Source: Ruminococcus sp. (GTDB taxonomy: Bacteria; Bacillota; Clostridia; Oscillospirales; Ruminococcaceae). From it: 5,759 nucleotides of DNA. Shown piece by piece: positions 1 through 3,712 of the stretch. Made by a program: the position numbers and the translations under genes. The notes below the pieces were generated by a model, which was not told the origin of the DNA, did no database searches, and worked only from the letters and a program-made list of their open reading frames with translations. The stretch lies in contig DNLQ01000176.1 of NCBI GenBank assembly GCA_003488415.1, positions 1 through 5,759 on the forward strand, given 5' to 3'. Within the stretch, counting starts at the first letter, position 1. Each line of letters begins with the position of its first letter.

Positions 1-867
1 AGGACGGGGATTGGTTATCATGGATTCCAGCATCTGAGTAGCGGTTATTACCTGTTTTCCGGCATTGTAGCCTTTCTTGATAAGGGATTTCTGTATAGCC
101 GGTATCTGCTCAAAGGGGATCTCAACTCCCATATCTCCACGGGCGACCATGATGCCGTCAGCCGCTTCAAGTATCTCGTCAATATTCTCAACGCCGTCGG
201 TATTCTCTATCTTGGCGATTATGCGCACATCGAACCAGCCGAGACTCTGGGTGAACTTTCTCAGGTAGTTGATGTCGGCAGCGGTGCGGACGAAGCTGGC
301 AGCAATGAAATCATATCCCATTTTAGCGCCGAACTCCAGGTCATTCATGTCATTCTCGCTGAGGTAAGGCATGGAGAGCTTTACTCCCGGGACGTTTATG
401 CCCTTGTTGTTGGAGAGCTTTCCTCCGTGGATAACACGACAGACGATCTCGGTATTCGTGACTTTTTCAGCCTTCAGCTCAATAACACCGTCATTTATAA
501 GGATGCGTGTGCCGATGCTCACGTCACGGGGCAGCTTTTTGAAGCTGACGCTTCCGATCTCAGCGGTACAGGGAACATCGTCGGTAGTAAGTGTATAGGT
601 ATCTCCGTCATGTATCTCTACGGGCTTGTTGTCAACGAATTTTCCCAGGCGTATTTCAGGACCTTTTGTATCGAGCAGAGTAGCTATGGGGAGATCAAGC
701 TCCTTACGCAGCTTTTCCACCATGCGGAAGCGCTTCTCGTGAGTTTCGTAGTCGCCGTGGGAGAAGTTGAAACGTGCGACGTTCATACCGGCGAGCATCA
801 GTTCACGCATGATATTCTCGTCATCAGTGGCAGGTCCTATGGTGCATACTATCTTGGTTTTTCTCAT
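1..867 (-). CDS. pyk: Pyruvate kinase, N-terminal 289 residues (3' end outside window)
   Basis: Pyruvate kinase converts phosphoenolpyruvate and ADP to pyruvate and ATP in the cytoplasm, the last step of glycolysis. The frame is open from the ATG at 867 to base 1 without a stop; families run about 470-590 residues, so roughly half is missing. Visible motifs: ARFNFSHG at 31-38 (Arg32, Asn34 and Ser36, substrate and K+ site), LLDTKGPEIR at 64-73 (Asp66, Thr67), the B-domain segment LSNNKGINVPG at 151-161, the active-site signature IIAKIENTDGV at 216-226 (catalytic Lys219, Mg-binding Glu221), ARGDMGVEIP at 242-251 (Asp245) and ITATQMLESM at 274-283 (Thr275). All key residues are intact. The start is fixed by an AAAGGAG site 8 nt upstream and by MRKTKIVCTIGP, the normal family N-terminus. 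It lies 19 nt after the pcrA stop, so it is probably the second gene of that operon. The C-terminal regulatory domain cannot be judged here. Confidence 0.97.
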   Translation of the reverse strand, partial: MRKTKIVCTIGPATDDENIMRELMLAGMNVARFNFSHGDYETHEKRFRMVEKLRKELDLPIATLLDTKGPEIRLGKFVDNKPVEIHDGDTYTLTTDDVPCTAEIGSVSFKKLPRDVSIGTRILINDGVIELKAEKVTNTEIVCRVIHGGKLSNNKGINVPGVKLSMPYLSENDMNDLEFGAKMGYDFIAASFVRTAADINYLRKFTQSLGWFDVRIIAKIENTDGVENIDEILEAADGIMVARGDMGVEIPFEQIPAIQKSLIKKGYNAGKQVITATQMLESMITNPRP

Positions 868-875
868 TATCGTAT

Positions 876-882
876 CTCCTTT
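876..882 (-). promoter_or_regulatory. Ribosome binding site of pyk
   Basis: The minus strand reads AAAGGAG, 8 nt before the ATG of pyruvate kinase. It sits in the 19-nt gap after the pcrA stop codon, so pyk has its own strong initiation signal and need not rely on translational coupling. No promoter or terminator fits in this gap. Confidence 0.85.
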
Positions 883-886
883 CGGC

Positions 887-3247
887 TCAGAGCTTTTTCA
901 GTCTGGCGTAATTAGCCATTATCTTCTTAGTACCATGATCGTCGAAGGCTATCTCCAGCATAGAGTCACCGGCGAGCGGTTTGACAGATACTATAGTGCC
1001 TGCGCCGAAGGAATTATGCAGTACTCTTTCTCCGGGAGTGTAGGTATTTGTGTCCCTGGCAGCCGAACCGGCGTGCATCTTGTTTCTTGCAAGCTGCTGC
1101 TGAAGGGTGGAGGAATGCACCTCGGTCACAGCCTTGTCGGAGTCAGCCTGAATGCGGCTGCGGACAGCGGCAGCGTTATCGTGCTTGTCATACAGCTCCT
1201 TGCCTATCTCCTTGATGAAACGTGAGGTGATGTTCCTCTGTGTCTGACCGAAGAGAATACGCTGGCTGGCGCTGGTGAGGTAGATCTGCTTTTTTGCACG
1301 GGTGAGTGCGACGTAAGCAAGACGGCGTTCTTCTTCCATATCCTCCTCGCTGTCCTGTGAACGTGTGCCGGGGAAGATCCCTTCCTCCAGACCTGTGACA
1401 AAGACGTTCGTGAACTCAAGTCCCTTTGCGGAGTGGATAGTCAGCAGTGTAACTCTGTCCTCTTCGGAGCTGTCACGGTCAGCTTCTGTATAAAGAGACA
1501 CTTCTTCAAGGAAACCTCCCAGGGAAGGCTCTTCTGCGGTGTTCATATACTGCACGACGGAGGAACGCAGCTCCTCTACATTTTCTATCTTTGTCTCTGC
1601 ATTATCCAGTGTTTTCAGGTAATCAAGATAGCCTGTCTTGTCGAGGAGCAGATCAAGGAACTCATCCAGCGGCAGCTCTTCTGATTTCTCAGTGAGCATT
1701 GAGAACATAGCCGCAGCATTTTTCAGTGCGGTGGTCTTTTTTGCAAGCGGAGCAAAGTCATCGCAGGTGCTGATGACTTCAAAGGGCGATATACCCAGGT
1801 CACGGCTTATGTCCTCGATAAGTGCAAGCGTGGAGTCGCCTATACCTCGTTTGGGCTCGTTGATTATTCGTCTGAATCTGAGCATATCGTTGTGGTTGTT
1901 GATGAAGGCGAGATAGGAGGTGACGTCCTTTATTTCCTTGCGGTCGTAGAATCTGAGACCGCCGTATATACGGTATGGTATATGTGCTCTGGACAGGGCA
2001 CGCTCAATGGTATTGGACTGGGCGTTCATGCGGTACAGCACAGCGTTATCGGCATAGCAGCCGGACTTCTTGTAATTTTCCTTTATGGTATCTGCAATGA
2101 ACTGAGCCTCGTCGTTCTCGTCGAATGCCTTGTACCAGAGTACCTTGTCGCCCTTCTCGCCGGAGGTCCACAGCTTTTTTTCTTTGCGTCCGGTATTGTG
2201 TGAGATAACGGCATTTGCAGCGTCGAGTACGGTCTGGGTGGAGCGGTAGTTCTGCTCTAAGCGTATGACCTTAGCGCCCTCGAACTGGTCCTCGAAGCCC
2301 AGGATATTCTCGATGTTAGCGCCTCTGAATCTGTATATGCTCTGATCGTCGTCGCCCACAACGCAGATATTCTTATGTTCCTTTGAGAGCAGTGATACAA
2401 GGCGGAACTGTACATGGTTGGTATCCTGATACTCGTCCACAAGTATATAGCGGAAACGGCTGCGGTACTTTTCCAGCACATCCGGGAACTCCTCAAATAT
2501 GCGGACGGTATAGCAGAGTATGTCGTCAAAGTCAAGAGCGTTTGCTGCACGCATACGCTTCATATAGTGTGCATAGAGCTTTGCTATGGCTTTTTTTCTG
2601 TAATCAGAGCCAGCTTCCTCAAGAAGCTCCTCGGGGGAGATCATTCTGTCCTTAGCGAAGCTGATCTCACTTAGGGCTGCACGGGGAGCGAACTGTTTTT
2701 CGGATATATCCAGCTCAGCCATGCAGTTCTTTATCATACGCTGACTGTCGTCGGAATCGTAAATGGTAAAATCGCTGCTGAATCCTATAGCACCTATCTC
2801 GCTGCGGAGTATACGCATACAGGCTGAGTGGAAGGTAGATGCGTGGACATTGAGAGCATCCTCGCCCAGCATGGCAGAAAGGCGTTCCTTCAGCTCGGCA
2901 GCAGCCTTGTTGGTGAAGGTTATTGCAAGTATATTCCACGGCTTAATGGGATCAACGGCAGCAATATCACGGAGGGTACTGAAATCATCTGTCCTGCCCT
3001 CAGCGTAGTCTGTCAGGAAACTGATGTCCTCAGGACTTCCCTCATGATCTGAAAAGAAGGCGTCGCCGAAATTTATCATATTGGCGATCCTGTTGACGAT
3101 AACGGTGGTCTTACCGCTTCCTGCACCGGCAAGCACCAGTACAGGACCTTTTACGGTAAATACGGCCTCCTGCTGCATCTCGTTCATGCGGCTGAAATAT
3201 TTTCTGAGTGCTGCTTGTCTTGCGGCTTTGAAGGTGATTGAGTCCAT
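887..3247 (-). CDS. pcrA: ATP-dependent DNA helicase PcrA (UvrD/Rep family, SF1A)
   Basis: PcrA is a 3'-5' superfamily 1A helicase that unwinds DNA in nucleotide excision repair, rolling-circle replication and removal of RecA or stalled RNA polymerase. The protein has 786 residues, near the usual 720-760. Helicase motifs in order: Walker A GAGSGKT 41-47, Ia ITFTNKAA 109-116, II DEYQD 271-275, III VVGDDDQSIYRFRGA 297-311, IV IRLEQNYRST 328-337, V TIHSAKGLEF 603-612, VI ERRLAYVALTRAKK 640-653. Residues 735-786 (YTPGERVLHNSFGAG onward) form the C-terminal Tudor-like domain that in Gram-positive PcrA contacts RNA polymerase; this favours PcrA over Rep. Residues about 60-100 are an acidic insertion of roughly 36 residues between motifs I and Ia, absent from Geobacillus PcrA as I recall it. 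The ATG at 3247 has GGAGAG 5 nt upstream, and the conserved N-terminal MNEMQQEAV follows 20 residues later. The stop is TGA. It is the first gene of a probable pcrA-pyk operon. Confidence 0.97.
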   Translation of the reverse strand: MDSITFKAARQAALRKYFSRMNEMQQEAVFTVKGPVLVLAGAGSGKTTVIVNRIANMINFGDAFFSDHEGSPEDISFLTDYAEGRTDDFSTLRDIAAVDPIKPWNILAITFTNKAAAELKERLSAMLGEDALNVHASTFHSACMRILRSEIGAIGFSSDFTIYDSDDSQRMIKNCMAELDISEKQFAPRAALSEISFAKDRMISPEELLEEAGSDYRKKAIAKLYAHYMKRMRAANALDFDDILCYTVRIFEEFPDVLEKYRSRFRYILVDEYQDTNHVQFRLVSLLSKEHKNICVVGDDDQSIYRFRGANIENILGFEDQFEGAKVIRLEQNYRSTQTVLDAANAVISHNTGRKEKKLWTSGEKGDKVLWYKAFDENDEAQFIADTIKENYKKSGCYADNAVLYRMNAQSNTIERALSRAHIPYRIYGGLRFYDRKEIKDVTSYLAFINNHNDMLRFRRIINEPKRGIGDSTLALIEDISRDLGISPFEVISTCDDFAPLAKKTTALKNAAAMFSMLTEKSEELPLDEFLDLLLDKTGYLDYLKTLDNAETKIENVEELRSSVVQYMNTAEEPSLGGFLEEVSLYTEADRDSSEEDRVTLLTIHSAKGLEFTNVFVTGLEEGIFPGTRSQDSEEDMEEERRLAYVALTRAKKQIYLTSASQRILFGQTQRNITSRFIKEIGKELYDKHDNAAAVRSRIQADSDKAVTEVHSSTLQQQLARNKMHAGSAARDTNTYTPGERVLHNSFGAGTIVSVKPLAGDSMLEIAFDDHGTKKIMANYARLKKL

Positions 3248-3252
3248 ATAAT

Positions 3253-3258
3253 CTCTCC
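3253..3258 (-). promoter_or_regulatory. Ribosome binding site of pcrA
   Basis: The minus strand reads GGAGAG followed by 5 nt and then ATG. The spacing is slightly short but usable. It supports the start at 3247 rather than the internal Met21, although Met21 begins the conserved MNEMQQEAV block. Confidence 0.7.
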
Positions 3259-3275
3259 AGTGCTAAAAAAGTAAC

Positions 3276-3303
3276 TTTATAATATAACTGACGGAACTGT
3301 AAA
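3276..3303 (-). promoter_or_regulatory. Candidate proximal pcrA promoter (P2)
   Basis: Reading the minus strand, TTTACA (3303-3298; 5 of 6 match to TTGACA) is followed by 16 nt and TATAAA (3281-3276; 5 of 6 match to TATAAT). Transcription would start near 3269, leaving a leader of about 22 nt that just holds the ribosome binding site. The region is AT-rich, so a chance match is possible. Confidence 0.5.
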
Positions 3304-3319
3304 TTCCATGATTACTAAC

Positions 3320-3348
3320 ATTATATCATATCCGGAGAGCTTTGAAAA
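3320..3348 (-). promoter_or_regulatory. Candidate distal pcrA promoter (P1) with extended -10
   Basis: Reading the minus strand, TTTTCA (3348-3343; 4 of 6) is followed by a 17-nt spacer and a perfect TATAAT (3325-3320). A TGn element lies directly before the -10 (TG at 3328-3327). A consensus -10 with extended TG usually compensates for a weak -35 at sigma-A promoters. Predicted start is near 3313, giving a leader of about 65 nt. This is the better supported of the two pcrA promoters. Confidence 0.65.
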
Positions 3349-3514
3349 GAGTTATTTTATGTTTTATTTTTAAATTATGATGTGCCGGACGGCAATTGCT
3401 GTGTAGTGAAAAGAGACAGATGAATAATTATTACAAAACTGTACCAAATGCAGAATGAAAAATTACAAAAAAAATACAAATTCCGACGAAAGTATGATTA
3501 TAGCAGATTTGGAG
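3349..3514. other. AT-rich centre of the divergent intergenic region, no gene seen
   Basis: This 166-nt stretch separates the outermost pcrA promoter from the plus-strand promoter. I see no open frame with a ribosome binding site, no tRNA and no convincing terminator. It contains A/T runs, including eight A residues at 3467-3474, which may bend DNA upstream of the plus-strand promoter. It also has one small palindrome, TGCC-GGAC-GGCA at 3383-3394, without a following U-run on either strand. Regulator binding sites may be here but none is recognisable. Confidence 0.6.
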
Positions 3515-3543
3515 TTGACAACCGGAGATTTTGCTGATAAAAT
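3515..3543 (+). promoter_or_regulatory. Near-consensus sigma-A promoter of the PASTA pseudokinase gene
   Basis: A perfect TTGACA (3515-3520) is followed by exactly 17 nt and TAAAAT (3538-3543; 5 of 6). A TGn extended -10 precedes it (TG at 3535-3536). Predicted transcription start is near 3550, which leaves an untranslated leader of about 160 nt before the TTG start at 3713. This is the strongest promoter-like sequence in the window and suggests substantial housekeeping-type expression unless the leader is regulatory. Confidence 0.8.
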
Positions 3544-3549
3544 AGATAT

Positions 3550-3712
3550 GATAGAGTATTATTGTTATGATAGGATATCCGGCGGGAGTGCCGGATAATG
3601 GGCGGCTGAACCGTAAAATATGGATCATGCAGGGTGTTATGCGGAGGATAGGTCTCCGCAGCAGTGATATGCCGCCTGATATACAGAGAGAAAGAGAGAA
3701 GGAGGAGCTGCT
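3550..3712 (+). promoter_or_regulatory. Structured 5' leader of the pseudokinase mRNA, class unknown
   Basis: The inferred leader of about 160 nt carries three complementary pairs. Hairpin 1 pairs TATCCGGC (3576-3583) with GCCGGATA (3590-3597), 8 perfect base pairs around a GGGAGT loop. Hairpin 2 pairs TGCGGAG (3640-3646) with CTCCGCA (3654-3660), 7 base pairs, extendable by a G-U pair. A long-range helix can form between GGCGGC (3601-3606) and GCCGCC (3671-3676) and would enclose hairpin 2. Neither hairpin is followed by a U-run, so neither looks like an intrinsic terminator. I do not recognise a known riboswitch consensus. The leader may be a regulatory RNA or simply an incidentally structured untranslated region. 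Confidence 0.45.
3699..3707 (+). promoter_or_regulatory. Strong Shine-Dalgarno that fixes the TTG start
   Basis: AAGGAGGAG contains a complete AGGAGG core at 3700-3705, 7 nt before TTG at 3713. Upstream in the same frame there is a TGA at 3677 and no ATG, GTG or TTG between it and 3713. The next ATG at 3743 lies 37 nt from this site and would cut off the first CxxC of the zinc ribbon. TTG is therefore the start codon. Confidence 0.9.

Noticed and set aside
427..1225. Plus-strand frames of 150-160 codons opposite pyk and pcrA
   Set aside because: They are antisense to two genes with full catalytic motifs, lack ribosome binding sites and match no known domain.
3293..3307. LexA (SOS) box upstream of pcrA
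   Set aside because: GGAA-N7-TTCC has the wrong spacing and half-site sequence for the Gram-positive GAAC-N4-GTTC type box.
3383..3394. Palindrome TGCCGGACGGCA as an intrinsic terminator
   Set aside because: The stem has only 4 base pairs with a 4-nt loop and no U-run follows in either direction; there is also no gene ending nearby to terminate.
3576..3680. ZTP (pfl) riboswitch, suggested by GCCGCCTG at 3671-3678
   Set aside because: The upstream conserved core of that class, including its CGUGACUGG-like segment and the GGGGA element, is absent, and the downstream gene is not in purine or folate metabolism.
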